A DNA stretch of 48,158 nt, taken from the NCBI GenBank assembly GCA_945890495.1, contig CAMDCO010000014.1, positions 1-48,158 of the forward strand, read 5' to 3'. Positions 31,567-39,471 of this stretch are shown here, one piece after another. Position 1 is the first letter of the stretch, and every line of letters begins with the position of its first letter. Origin of the DNA: Bordetella parapertussis. Lineage in GTDB: Bacteria; Pseudomonadota; Gammaproteobacteria; Burkholderiales; Thiobacillaceae. Below the pieces are notes generated by a model. The model worked only from the letters and a program-made list of their open reading frames with translations. It had not been told where the DNA came from and did no database searches. The position numbers and the translations under genes are program-made.

Positions 31567-32397
31567 ATGTTTTTCGAAATCTCCGGCATCACCGTCCCCC
31601 TCTGGCTGCCGCCGCTGGTGGCGTTTTCCATTTCGGTTTTCACCTCGATGGTCGGAATATCGGGCGCATTCCTGCTGATACCCTTCCAGATGAGCGTGCT
31701 GGGCTATGTTTCGCCTTCGGTGTCGGCGACCAACCTCGTGTTCAATCTGGTAGCGATCCCCGGCGGCGTCTGGCGCTATATGCGCGAAGGCCGCATGGAC
31801 TGGCGGCTGGCTTGGACCATCGCCGCCGGCACGCTGCCCGGCCTGCTGGCCGGCTGGTGGCTGCGCATACATTGGCTGCCCGATCCGCGCGGCTTCAAGT
31901 TATTCGTCGGACTGGTCCTAGGTAGCCTGGCGCTGAAACTGTTCGCCGACCTGTTCCGGGGCGCCGCTGCCGACGCAACGGTGCGCGTCGAATACCCGCG
32001 CCGTCCGGTAATGGCACTGGCACTGGTCATCGGAGTGATCGGCGGTATCTACGGCATCGGCGGCGGCGCGATCATGGCGCCGGTGCTGGTGGCGATGTTC
32101 GGCCTCTCGCTGCACGGCATCGCGGGCGCAACGCTGCTCGGCACGCTGCTGACCTCGGTGGCCGGCGTGGCGATCTACCAGTTCCTGCCCGCGCCGCCGG
32201 GCATGGAAACACGCCCCGACTGGCCATTGGGCATCCTCTTCGGACTCGGCGGACTGGCCGGCATGTATGCGGGGGCACGGTTACAGAAATTCGTACCGCG
32301 GCGCACACTTGCTCTGGGAATCGCCGTGGTGCTGGCCGTGCTGGCCGCGACCTATGTGACCCAGTATTTTTGGCTCTATGTGATTTGGAATGGGTAA
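31567..32397 (+). CDS. TauE/SafE-family permease
   Basis: 276 residues, eight or nine hydrophobic helices. It begins MFFEISGITVPLWLPPL and shows the family's duplicated pattern: MVGISGAFLLIPFQ near residue 35 and GVIGGIYGIGGGAIMAPVLV near residue 157, both with the glycine-rich GIGGG-type turn. Members export sulfite, sulfoacetate or other organosulfonates, or act on unknown anions. In a sulfur-oxidising autotroph, sulfite handling would make sense, but the substrate is not shown. Confidence 0.83.
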   Translation: MFFEISGITVPLWLPPLVAFSISVFTSMVGISGAFLLIPFQMSVLGYVSPSVSATNLVFNLVAIPGGVWRYMREGRMDWRLAWTIAAGTLPGLLAGWWLRIHWLPDPRGFKLFVGLVLGSLALKLFADLFRGAAADATVRVEYPRRPVMALALVIGVIGGIYGIGGGAIMAPVLVAMFGLSLHGIAGATLLGTLLTSVAGVAIYQFLPAPPGMETRPDWPLGILFGLGGLAGMYAGARLQKFVPRRTLALGIAVVLAVLAATYVTQYFWLYVIWNG

Positions 32398-32402
32398 GGG
32401 CA

Positions 32403-32440
32403 TTACCCCTCTCCCGCCGGGAGAGGGCTGGGGAGATGGA
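32403..32440. repeat. Palindromic repeat related to the ribD insertion
   Basis: The sequence CCCTCTCCCGCCGGGAGAGG with flanking bases forms a stem of CCCTCTCCCG against CGGGAGAGGG directly after the TauE-like gene. It belongs to the same family as the element inside ribD. Confidence 0.6.
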
Positions 32441-32522
32441 AATCGGCCTCAACTTTCATGGCATTCATGCCACCCAAAATCATGAAACCGGTTGCAGGGG
32501 CCGTCCTCGTGCCCACCCAACC

Positions 32523-32635
32523 AGGGCAACCACAGGGGGTTGCCCCTACGCCTGTTGAGGGGCGGTCACCTCGTAGGGGCAGGCCCCTGTGCCTGCCCTG
32601 GTGGTAAATGGGCAACCACGGGGGGTTGCCCCTAC
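32523..32635. repeat. Dispersed GTAGGGGC repeat, one full copy and one half copy
   Basis: A full copy at 32573-32635 has ends GTAGGGGC and GCCCCTAC, with two hairpins (GGCAGGCCCCTGTGCCTGCC and GGGCAACCACGGGGGGTTGC). A half copy stands at 32523-32549. The remaining part of the 476-base gap (32398-32873) shows no gene; a CCTTCCCCCGATGCTGGAAG stretch may be another degraded repeat. Confidence 0.85.
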
Positions 32636-32873
32636 GCCAATGACCGTGTTGTTTCACGCTAATAAAGCGCAGCCGATTGATCAACGCGCGTCCCTCATCC
32701 GCCCTGCGGGCACCTTCCCCCGATGCTGGAAGGAGGTGTCACGCGATCCCTGACTCGGCAGCCTGACTCGGCGAAAGGCGCGCCGGTAAAGCCCGCCGCC
32801 GCAATACGCTCAGCGGGCGGCACGATCACTGGATGACCCACTACAAATCACATAGAGCCCGTTTAAACAACCT

Positions 32874-33326
32874 TCATTTTTCCGGCTTCCAGGTATGCGT
32901 CTCGCCACGGGCGTGACGCAGCCAGGCATAGAGGGCGTCATACACCACCAGGCCGTGGCGCAGCATGTCGTGATCGTCCGGATAATTCTGTGACAAACCC
33001 AGCGAGATCGCCAACAGGCCGGCGCATTGCGGCGCCAGATCATGGCGATCGGTATCCGCGCCGCGCACGATCACCGCTAGATCCAGCAACGCGGCATCGG
33101 TCAGTCCATGCCTTTCGATAAAGGCATCAAAGCTGCACAATTCACCGCGATGGCTGTATTCCACGCCGGGGATGTCGTAGGGAATGGCACCGCTTGCCTC
33201 GGCCACCTTCAGCACCTGATCGGCAGGAACATAAAGAAACTCCGCATCGGCTTCAATGAAGCGTGTTATGAGCCAAGGGCACGCAATGCGGTCGATCTTG
33301 GGGCGTTCACGGGTGATCCACTTCAT
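32874..33326 (-). CDS. ChrB C-terminal domain-like protein
   Basis: 150 residues beginning MKWITRERPKIDRIACPWLI, then RFIEADAEFLYVPADQV and CSFDAFIERHGLTDAALLDL. This is the same domain as the second half of ChrB (compare RPWVDRLASAWLITRFID in the gene at 34975), here as a stand-alone protein. It ends the chromate-type operon and overlaps the rhodanese gene by four bases (ATGA). The biochemical role is not established; in chr operons it accompanies chromate resistance. Confidence 0.8.
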   Translation of the reverse strand: MKWITRERPKIDRIACPWLITRFIEADAEFLYVPADQVLKVAEASGAIPYDIPGVEYSHRGELCSFDAFIERHGLTDAALLDLAVIVRGADTDRHDLAPQCAGLLAISLGLSQNYPDDHDMLRHGLVVYDALYAWLRHARGETHTWKPEK

Positions 33327-33637
33327 TTTGCGCTCACCTCGCCCTCAGCGGCCTTCCAGCCTTCGATGCCGCCCTCGATGAAGCGGGCCTTCAGGCCTTG
33401 GGCTTGCAGCGCATCGACCACGCTGTTGGACACGCCACCGCCGCGCACGCAGTACAGGACGATGTCCTGATCCTTGGGCAGGCTGGCCGTCCACTCAGCG
33501 ATCTGGGTCGGGTCTTTCCAGTTCGCGCCGGGCAGTTGTTCGCTGGAGGCGTTGCGGTCCTCGGCACGGCGCACATCAAGAATGTACTTTCCGGTCAGCT
33601 CGGCCTTCAAGGTTTCGGGCTTAATTGTGCGATCCAT
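33323..33637 (-). CDS. Single-domain rhodanese
   Basis: 104 residues from the ATG at 33637, with AGGAG before it; the frame runs further up into chrA. Residues TGKYILDVRRAEDRNASSEQ and the active loop DIVLYCVRGGGVSN carry the catalytic cysteine. Rhodaneses transfer sulfane sulfur from thiosulfate or persulfides. Within the operon it may help with redox stress from chromate or with sulfur transfer; the exact acceptor is unknown. Confidence 0.87.
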   Translation of the reverse strand: MDRTIKPETLKAELTGKYILDVRRAEDRNASSEQLPGANWKDPTQIAEWTASLPKDQDIVLYCVRGGGVSNSVVDALQAQGLKARFIEGGIEGWKAAEGEVSAK

Positions 33638-33647
33638 CGTCGTCTCC

Positions 33648-34982
33648 TTAAGCAATAAAGGCTTGGGCAAGCCCCAGCAGGGCGCAGGCACCGATCACCT
33701 TCATGATGTCGGCCTTGTATTTCCACAGGGCGATGAAGGCCGCGACCGCCACCACCACGGGCAAGGCATTAAACGACCCGCCGAAGGGTTCGACCATCGT
33801 GGCCTGCGGCCAGAAGGTGTGCCAGGCGAAGAACACGGCGAGGTTGAGGATGACGCCAACGACCGCTGCGGTGATGCCGGTCAGGGGTGCGGTAAATTTC
33901 AGGTCACCCCGGCTCGCCTCAACCAAGGGGCCACCGGCAAGAATGAAGAAGAACGAGGGCAGGAAGGTGAAGAAGGTGGCCACCGCCGCGCCGATGACGC
34001 CGGCGCTAAAGGCGTTTTCGGCCACCGTCTTGGCGACGCCGCCCATGAAGCCCACCCAGGTCACCACCATGATCAACGGTCCCGGCGTGGTTTCACCCAG
34101 CGCCAGGCCGTCCATCATTTGTGCGCCGGTCAGCCAGGAAAAGTGCTCAACTGCACCCTGATAGACATAGGGCAACACGGCGTAGGCCCCGCCGATGGTC
34201 AGGAAGGCCGCCTTGGTAAAGAACTCGCCCATCTCGCTCAGCGTCGATTGGCCGGTAATGCCCAGCATAGCGACGCCCCAGAGGGCAACGAAGACGACAC
34301 ACATCCACGCCAAGCGAGCCCAGGAAAAGGCCGCGTGAGCCGGTGGCGGGGTGTCATCGTCGATCAAGGCCGGGCCGTAGACCTTGTGCGACGCACCGTG
34401 GCCACCGCCGCTCTTAAACTTATCCGGCGCGATCATGCCGCCCAGCGCACCCATCATGCCGGCGGCCAGAACAATCCAAGGGAAATCGACCTTGAAGAAA
34501 AAGATGCCGATAAAGGACAACGCGGCGATGCCATAGAGCACCGCGTTTTTGAGCGCCTTCGAGCCGATACGCCAGGCGGCGAACAGCACCACCGCGACCA
34601 CCGCCGGTTTAATGCCCTCGAAGACCCCGGCAATCCAGGGTAGGTCGCCCCAGTTGAGATACACCGCCGCGAGGCCGGAAAGCAAGACAAAGGCCGGCAT
34701 GAAAAACAGCACCCCGGCGACCACCGCGCCGGCGACGCCGTGCAGCAACCAGGCGATGTAGATGGCGAGCTGGATGGCCTCCGGGCCAGGCAGCAACATG
34801 CAGTAATTGAGGCCATGCAAAAAGCGGTGCTCAGAGATCCAGCGACGCTTTTCAACCAACTCCGTGTGCATCATCGCGATCTGTCCGGCGGGGCCGCCAA
34901 AGCTGATGAAGCCCAGCTTCAGCCAGTATTTCGAGGCCTCGATCAGGCTGGGATGGGCAGGTGTTTGCAAGTTTTCAGTCAT
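33648..34982 (-). CDS. chrA: Chromate transporter family protein (CHR, long form)
   Basis: 444 residues with the duplicated CHR halves: LGFISFGGPAGQIAMMHTEL and NYCMLLPGPEAIQLAIYIAW in the first, FLTIGGAYAVLPYVYQ and GLALGETTPGPLIMVVTWVG in the second, plus about ten hydrophobic helices. It overlaps chrB by eight bases. With chrB alongside, chromate efflux is the default call. Chr-family members near carbon-fixation genes in Hydrogenovibrio-type autotrophs have been proposed to carry inorganic carbon, so the substrate deserves an open mind. Confidence 0.87.
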   Translation of the reverse strand: MTENLQTPAHPSLIEASKYWLKLGFISFGGPAGQIAMMHTELVEKRRWISEHRFLHGLNYCMLLPGPEAIQLAIYIAWLLHGVAGAVVAGVLFFMPAFVLLSGLAAVYLNWGDLPWIAGVFEGIKPAVVAVVLFAAWRIGSKALKNAVLYGIAALSFIGIFFFKVDFPWIVLAAGMMGALGGMIAPDKFKSGGGHGASHKVYGPALIDDDTPPPAHAAFSWARLAWMCVVFVALWGVAMLGITGQSTLSEMGEFFTKAAFLTIGGAYAVLPYVYQGAVEHFSWLTGAQMMDGLALGETTPGPLIMVVTWVGFMGGVAKTVAENAFSAGVIGAAVATFFTFLPSFFFILAGGPLVEASRGDLKFTAPLTGITAAVVGVILNLAVFFAWHTFWPQATMVEPFGGSFNALPVVVAVAAFIALWKYKADIMKVIGACALLGLAQAFIA

Positions 34983-35886
34983 GGGAAGCCCCCTCTTTCA
35001 GATGATTTGCATGGATATAGTCAAAGGTCTGGCCGGCGGCTGCCAGCAGGTCGTGGTCATCGCTCAGGCTGGCGCGCATGCCGCCCAGAATGGCCTCCAG
35101 CCCGGCGGCCTCGGGCGCGGGCAGGCCGCCCACATCGAGAAAATGTACGATGCGGGCCATGTGGAGAAGTGCTGGGTCGGCCTCAAGATCAAAGCTGGCC
35201 AGCAGGGTTTCAAAGGTGACGCGCTCACCCACATGGCTGAAGGTGGCGCCATCGAAGTCAAAGCCCAAGGCGTTCGGCGGGCAATCTGCAGGCTGCGTCA
35301 GCCAGACAAACCGTGCCGTGCGGTCGATAAAACGCGTAATCAGCCAGGCCGAGGCCAAGCGATCCACCCACGGGCGCGCTCGGGTGGCCCAAACGCGCCC
35401 CTGATAATCGGCCCGATCCAGTCGGATGATGCCAACTCGGTCCGCCTTGGGCTCACCGGGACTCGCGGCCTGTTCAAAGCGCGTCAAGGCCTCACGCGCC
35501 ACGGCCTGCCAATTCGTCGGAAAAAAATCGATCTTCTCAATGGCGAGCAACTCGCGCCGTAGTCGCGCGGCCGCACGCACACCCAAAGCGGTGGTTTTCA
35601 GAGATTCAAACCATTTTTTATACTCGGCCCCGCGATCAAACAAAGCAATGAAACGCGCCTCCTGCTCGGCATCCACCGTCTTGCAGTGCAAGGACTCGGC
35701 TTCACCGCCCGCCTCACGCACTTCATCCAGCAACGCCACCCAACCGGGTTTTGCCGCCGTATCGGGCAACAACCAGACCCCATCACGCAACAACACAGCA
35801 CCCGCCGCCTTGAGGTGGCGCCAGACACGGATCCGCAGACTGGCCTGAGCCGCAGACAGCGTAACGAGCAAGATTGTCCAGTTCAT
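34975..35886 (-). CDS. chrB: Chromate resistance protein ChrB
   Basis: 303 residues. The N-terminal half starts MNWTILLVTLSAAQASLRIR and VWRHLKAAGAVLLRDGVWLL, as in ChrB; the C-terminal half begins near WVDRLASAWLITRFIDRTAR and FDFDGATFSHVGERVTFETL. ChrB is reported to sense chromate and regulate chrA in Ochrobactrum-type operons. Here it is the first gene of chrB-chrA-rhodanese-chrB2. The 113-base upstream region is AT-rich with several TTACAT/AATTG words and is shared with the divergent Usp gene. Confidence 0.83.
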   Translation of the reverse strand: MNWTILLVTLSAAQASLRIRVWRHLKAAGAVLLRDGVWLLPDTAAKPGWVALLDEVREAGGEAESLHCKTVDAEQEARFIALFDRGAEYKKWFESLKTTALGVRAAARLRRELLAIEKIDFFPTNWQAVAREALTRFEQAASPGEPKADRVGIIRLDRADYQGRVWATRARPWVDRLASAWLITRFIDRTARFVWLTQPADCPPNALGFDFDGATFSHVGERVTFETLLASFDLEADPALLHMARIVHFLDVGGLPAPEAAGLEAILGGMRASLSDDHDLLAAAGQTFDYIHANHLKEGASHD

Positions 35887-35999
35887 GATGAACTACATAT
35901 TACATTAATTGTTGGTTTAGTTACATCAACTATTGTGATGCCAACCACCCAGCCGGCACTATAAAATAATCAAATCATTACATTGCATCGAGATCTATC

Positions 36000-36437
36000 A
36001 TGTCCCGTTCCCTGTTGCCCTTTGACGGTTCGCCCGCTGCGACCCGTGCCTTGAATTATCTGGTGCACCAGGTGTCGAATGATTGCCAGCGGCCGACTGA
36101 GGCCGAGGTTCATCTGGTGAATATCCAGCCGCTGGCAGACGAATGGATCGTGCATCGTCTGCTGCCCGAGGCCGAACTGGCGACGATGGCGCAAACATAC
36201 GGTGAGGCAACATTGGCACCCGCTGTGGCCGAACTGGCTGCGGCAGGCATCAAAACAGTCACGCACATCGAGCGCGGCGAGATCGCGCAGACGATTTCCC
36301 GTTTGACGGGCGAGTTGCGTTGTAACCAGATCGTCATGGGCACACGCGGACTCTCCACTTTGGGCGATCTGCTGATGGGTTCGGTGGCCACCAAGGTCTT
36401 ACATCTGGCCACCGTACCCGTCACCTTTGTAAAGTGA
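36000..36437 (+). CDS. Universal stress protein
   Basis: 145 residues, single Usp domain. It starts MSRSLLPFDGSPAATRALNY and ends with the nucleotide-binding pattern GTRGLSTLGDLLMGSVATKV (G-x2-G-x9-G-S), so ATP binding is likely. It is seven bases ahead of a membrane transporter gene, repeating the Usp-transporter pairing seen elsewhere in this window. Confidence 0.9.
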   Translation: MSRSLLPFDGSPAATRALNYLVHQVSNDCQRPTEAEVHLVNIQPLADEWIVHRLLPEAELATMAQTYGEATLAPAVAELAAAGIKTVTHIERGEIAQTISRLTGELRCNQIVMGTRGLSTLGDLLMGSVATKVLHLATVPVTFVK

Positions 36438-36444
36438 TCGCGAC

Positions 36445-37716
36445 ATGGAAATTTTTGGCATCCCCCTCGATTTCGTCCTGTTTGCGCTGACCCTGCTGGG
36501 CGTGGCGCTGTTTCACCACTACACCTTGCAGGTGGCGCTGACCGGTCTGGCGGTGATTTCGCTGTACAAGATGGGCTTTACCGGTTTCCACGAGGGCACG
36601 GGGGTAACCGGCTGGCTGCTACACCTGCAACACGAATGGGTGACCCTGACCAATTTGTTCGGCCTGCTGCTGGGTTTTGCCCTGCTGGCGCGACATTTCG
36701 AGGACAGCAAGATTCCCGAGATCCTGCCGCGTTATCTGCCGGATGGCTGGCAAGGCGGTTTTGTCTTGCTGATCATGGTATTTGTGATGTCTGCCTTTCT
36801 CGACAACATCGCGGCCGCCCTGATCGGCGGCACGGTGGCGGCGGGCATCTTCCGGCGCCGCGTGCATATCGGTTATCTGGTGGCGATCGTGGCCGCGTCT
36901 AATGCCGGTGGCGCGGGTTCGGTGGTGGGTGATACCACGACCACGATGATGTGGATTGACGGTGTGGCACCGCTGGATGTGGTCAACGCCTATGCCGCCG
37001 CCGTGCCCGCGCTCATCCTGTTTGGCATCGTCGCGGCACGGCAACAGCACCAGTACGCGCCCATCGTACGCAGTCAAGAAGGTGGCGTGCGGGTGGACGG
37101 GGCCTATCTGTGGATTGTGCTGCTGATGCTGCTGGGGGCCATGGGCACCAATATCGTGGTCAACACGCATTTCTCCGCCATTTCCAGTCGCTTCCCCTTC
37201 TTGGGGGTGGCCGTGTGGGTGGTGCTGTTGGCCATGACCCCGTTGCGTAAGCCGGCTTGGTCGCTGTTGCCGGATGCCACCCGGGGCAGCGTTTTCCTGC
37301 TGTCACTGGTCATGTGCGCGTCGATGATGCCGGTGGAGCGACTGCCGGTCGCCTCGTGGGAAACCGCCTTCGGTCTGGGCTTTGTCTCCGCGGTGTTTGA
37401 CAACATTCCGCTCACCGCACTGGCCTTGAAGCAAGGCGGCTATGACTGGGGCGTGCTGGCCTACGCGGTGGGCTTTGGCGGTTCGATGATCTGGTTTGGC
37501 TCCAGCGCGGGCGTGGCCTTGTCCAACCTGTTCCCGGAGGCCAAGTCCGTCGGCGCTTGGCTAAAGAACGGCTGGCATGTGGCCGTGGCCTATGTAATCG
37601 GCTTCTTCATCATGCTGGCGACTGTGGGGTGGAACCCGCACGCACCACACAAGGCTGGGCCGACGGTTACGCCGGCCTCCCAGCCGCTACCGGCGAATCA
37701 CTCGTCGTCGCCGTAA
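36445..37716 (+). CDS. IT-superfamily transporter (NhaD/CitMHS/ArsB-like)
   Basis: 423 residues, about 11 hydrophobic helices. Two inverted halves each carry the family signature: VMSAFLDNIAAALIGGTVAA near residue 115 and FVSAVFDNIPLTALALKQ near residue 313, together with AASNAGGAGSVVGDTTTTMM and FGGSMIWFGSSAGVALSN. NhaD and related proteins exchange Na+/H+, others move citrate or arsenite. The DN motifs fit NhaD-type antiport best, but the substrate is open. Its 3' end overlaps the convergent PsiE-like gene by 19 bases. Confidence 0.8.
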   Translation: MEIFGIPLDFVLFALTLLGVALFHHYTLQVALTGLAVISLYKMGFTGFHEGTGVTGWLLHLQHEWVTLTNLFGLLLGFALLARHFEDSKIPEILPRYLPDGWQGGFVLLIMVFVMSAFLDNIAAALIGGTVAAGIFRRRVHIGYLVAIVAASNAGGAGSVVGDTTTTMMWIDGVAPLDVVNAYAAAVPALILFGIVAARQQHQYAPIVRSQEGGVRVDGAYLWIVLLMLLGAMGTNIVVNTHFSAISSRFPFLGVAVWVVLLAMTPLRKPAWSLLPDATRGSVFLLSLVMCASMMPVERLPVASWETAFGLGFVSAVFDNIPLTALALKQGGYDWGVLAYAVGFGGSMIWFGSSAGVALSNLFPEAKSVGAWLKNGWHVAVAYVIGFFIMLATVGWNPHAPHKAGPTVTPASQPLPANHSSSP

Positions 37717-38096
37717 CGGTAGGTCACATGACCATAGCGAATGACCAACACCGCCAGGGTCAGTAGCAACATGGTGCCAGCCACACTTAACACCTGCCAG
37801 ACATCAAGGTTCTTGAGGTCAAGCACCAGATAGCGGGCGAGGGCGACGATAGCGATGTAGATGGGGAAACGCACCGGCAACTTGCCAGATTTGTAATACA
37901 ACCCAACCATCGCCAGGACTTCCAAGTACAGGAACATCAGCAACAGGTCCGCCAAGGTGGCCTTGCCCGCCAACAGCATGACCCCAACCTCGCCGGCCAT
38001 CGCGCTAATCGTCGCCAAAGTAACGACAGCGAGACCGACATGCTCGACCACACCCAAGACCGACAACGCAAACTCAGACACTCGATTCTGTTTCAT
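37698..38096 (-). CDS. PsiE-family membrane protein
   Basis: 132 residues from the ATG at 38096, which has an AAGAGG before it; the open frame extends 37 codons further but without a supporting site. Four hydrophobic helices: near 15-37, 43-62, 75-95 and 100-120, with the family stretch LLLMFLYLEVLAMVGLYYKS and KLPVRFPIYIAIVALARYL. PsiE proteins are phosphate-starvation-inducible membrane proteins of unknown function. Confidence 0.82.
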   Translation of the reverse strand: MKQNRVSEFALSVLGVVEHVGLAVVTLATISAMAGEVGVMLLAGKATLADLLLMFLYLEVLAMVGLYYKSGKLPVRFPIYIAIVALARYLVLDLKNLDVWQVLSVAGTMLLLTLAVLVIRYGHVTYRYGDDE

Positions 38097-38470
38097 CCTC
38101 TTATCCTTTAAGCGGGTTTCATGACCTGCGCGTTGTACCGCAAAGTCACCGCGATGGGAAGGCTTAGTGCATGCCGGCCGGTATTTCGCAGCAGACACAG
38201 GCCCCATTAATTTACGCTACGAACCCGCGTCCATTCAGGCATGGTTCAAACACACCACTGCATCACAAAACAATTATGAAGCAAACTTTGTTTACTCATT
38301 TAGCTGTTCAATATCAATAAGATATTCAATTGCGACAAAGCGCATTGAATATACTAATACGGAGCCTTTTTTATTTACATTAACTTGGAAACTGCGTATG
38401 TTACGGCTCTATGAATTAATCTTTGCCGCCTCAAAATGAGGAGCAAGAAACCATAGGGAAACCAAGCACT
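38097..38470. other. AT-rich intergenic region of 374 bases
   Basis: From about 38200 to 38420 the base composition drops clearly against its surroundings. It holds AATATC-AATAA-GATATT (38310-38326), a perfect short dyad, followed by TTGCGA and TACTAA words that could serve as -35 and -10 boxes for the secreted protein gene, and a run of six T at about 38369. No coding frame longer than a few dozen codons looks real. Confidence 0.5.
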
Positions 38471-39277
38471 ATGTCTAAGCACCCCGTACGCAAACTATTG
38501 ATCGCCATTGTCCCCTGCCTCGGATGGGCACTGGTTCAGCCAGCCTTAGCCGCTGATACAAAACCGGCCTCAACATTCAATGAGGCTTTTGCCGCTGCAC
38601 GCAAGGCTGGCAACGAGACATTTGAGTGGAACGGCAAGCAGTACATCACTGCCAAGAAGTCTGCCTCCAAGGTCTCTGCGAAGGATGCGGTCAAGGCGAC
38701 CGTCGCAGTAACACCGGCTGTAGTGGCCGTCACCCCCATAACGGCCACACCGGCAGCAGCCCCCGTTGCAGTCGCCCCATCCACACCGGCAGCCGCAAAC
38801 AGCGTTTCATCCGTACCACCCTTTGTATTTGCACCGGTCAGCATTACCCCTTCGGCCCCCGCCTTTGTCTCCAACACACCGACGCCTTGGTCTCCGCGCC
38901 CCAATCCCTACATTGTCCAACCGGTCACGGTGACCGTTGCGCCGGTCTCTGCGGCCCTCCCCCGGCAAGATCAGAGCACCACGCCAACCCCGGTCATTTC
39001 ACAGGTTACCGCAACGACCAACACGCCCTTCGCCTCCAGCCAGGGCAATTTGAACGCGAAGGATTCCGGCAAATCACGGTCTCTACTGCCAACCTTCACC
39101 AAGGTCTATCCGACCGGTGAGAAACCCATGGTCGTCGTCACTTTCAGCTGCCCGACCGAGCTGGCCGGCATTGATACACCCAGCACCAAGATCCTTCACG
39201 GCATCTTTGACTTAGGTTTTGGCGCCATCAACGCGACCAACTTGCTACCTTGGACGCTGCAACAGGTCTGCTCCTGA
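38471..39277 (+). CDS. Secreted Ala/Pro/Thr/Val-rich protein of unknown function
   Basis: 268 residues from the ATG at 38471; an upstream ATG at 38423 would put sixteen polar residues before the signal peptide. Signal peptide: KLLIAIVPCLGWALVQPALA, cleaved after ALA. Residues ~30-57 hold FNEAFAAARKAGNETFEWNG and KQYITAKK, a short motif that also occurs near the ends of other exported proteins. Residues ~70-200 are low-complexity, rich in Ala, Pro, Thr and Val. The C-terminal ~65 residues look folded (PTFTKVYPTGEKPMVVVTFS) and contain two cysteines (TFSCPTEL and QQVCS) that could pair in the periplasm. I do not recognise the family. Confidence 0.7.
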   Translation: MSKHPVRKLLIAIVPCLGWALVQPALAADTKPASTFNEAFAAARKAGNETFEWNGKQYITAKKSASKVSAKDAVKATVAVTPAVVAVTPITATPAAAPVAVAPSTPAAANSVSSVPPFVFAPVSITPSAPAFVSNTPTPWSPRPNPYIVQPVTVTVAPVSAALPRQDQSTTPTPVISQVTATTNTPFASSQGNLNAKDSGKSRSLLPTFTKVYPTGEKPMVVVTFSCPTELAGIDTPSTKILHGIFDLGFGAINATNLLPWTLQQVCS

Positions 39278-39299
39278 TTCAATAAGAACCCTTCCGTTC

Positions 39300-39471
39300 C
39301 TGCCCTGACGGTGAACGGGCAACCACGGGGGGTTGCCCCTACGAAAAACACACCGCGCCCCCGTAGGGGCAGGCCCCTGTGCCTGCCCTTGCCCTTGTGC
39401 ATAACCTTGGCCTCTTGACCTGCCCTGGTCTCTGCCCACCCTGGAGGGCAACCACGGGGGGTTGCCCCTAC
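39300..39471. repeat. Cluster of GTAGGGGC/GCCCCTAC half repeats
   Basis: Three hairpin units lie between the secreted protein gene and cbbO: 39318-39342 (GGGCAACC...GCCCCTACG), 39363-39389 (GTAGGGGCAGGCCCCTGTGC and on), and 39446-39471. The last one runs into cbbO and gives its TAG stop. The order and orientation suggest a decayed pair of full copies. Confidence 0.85.

Noticed and set aside
33474-34643. Plus-strand frame of 389 codons
   Set aside because: It lies opposite chrA and the rhodanese gene, which have clear family motifs and ribosome sites; the plus-strand product is low-complexity shadow sequence.
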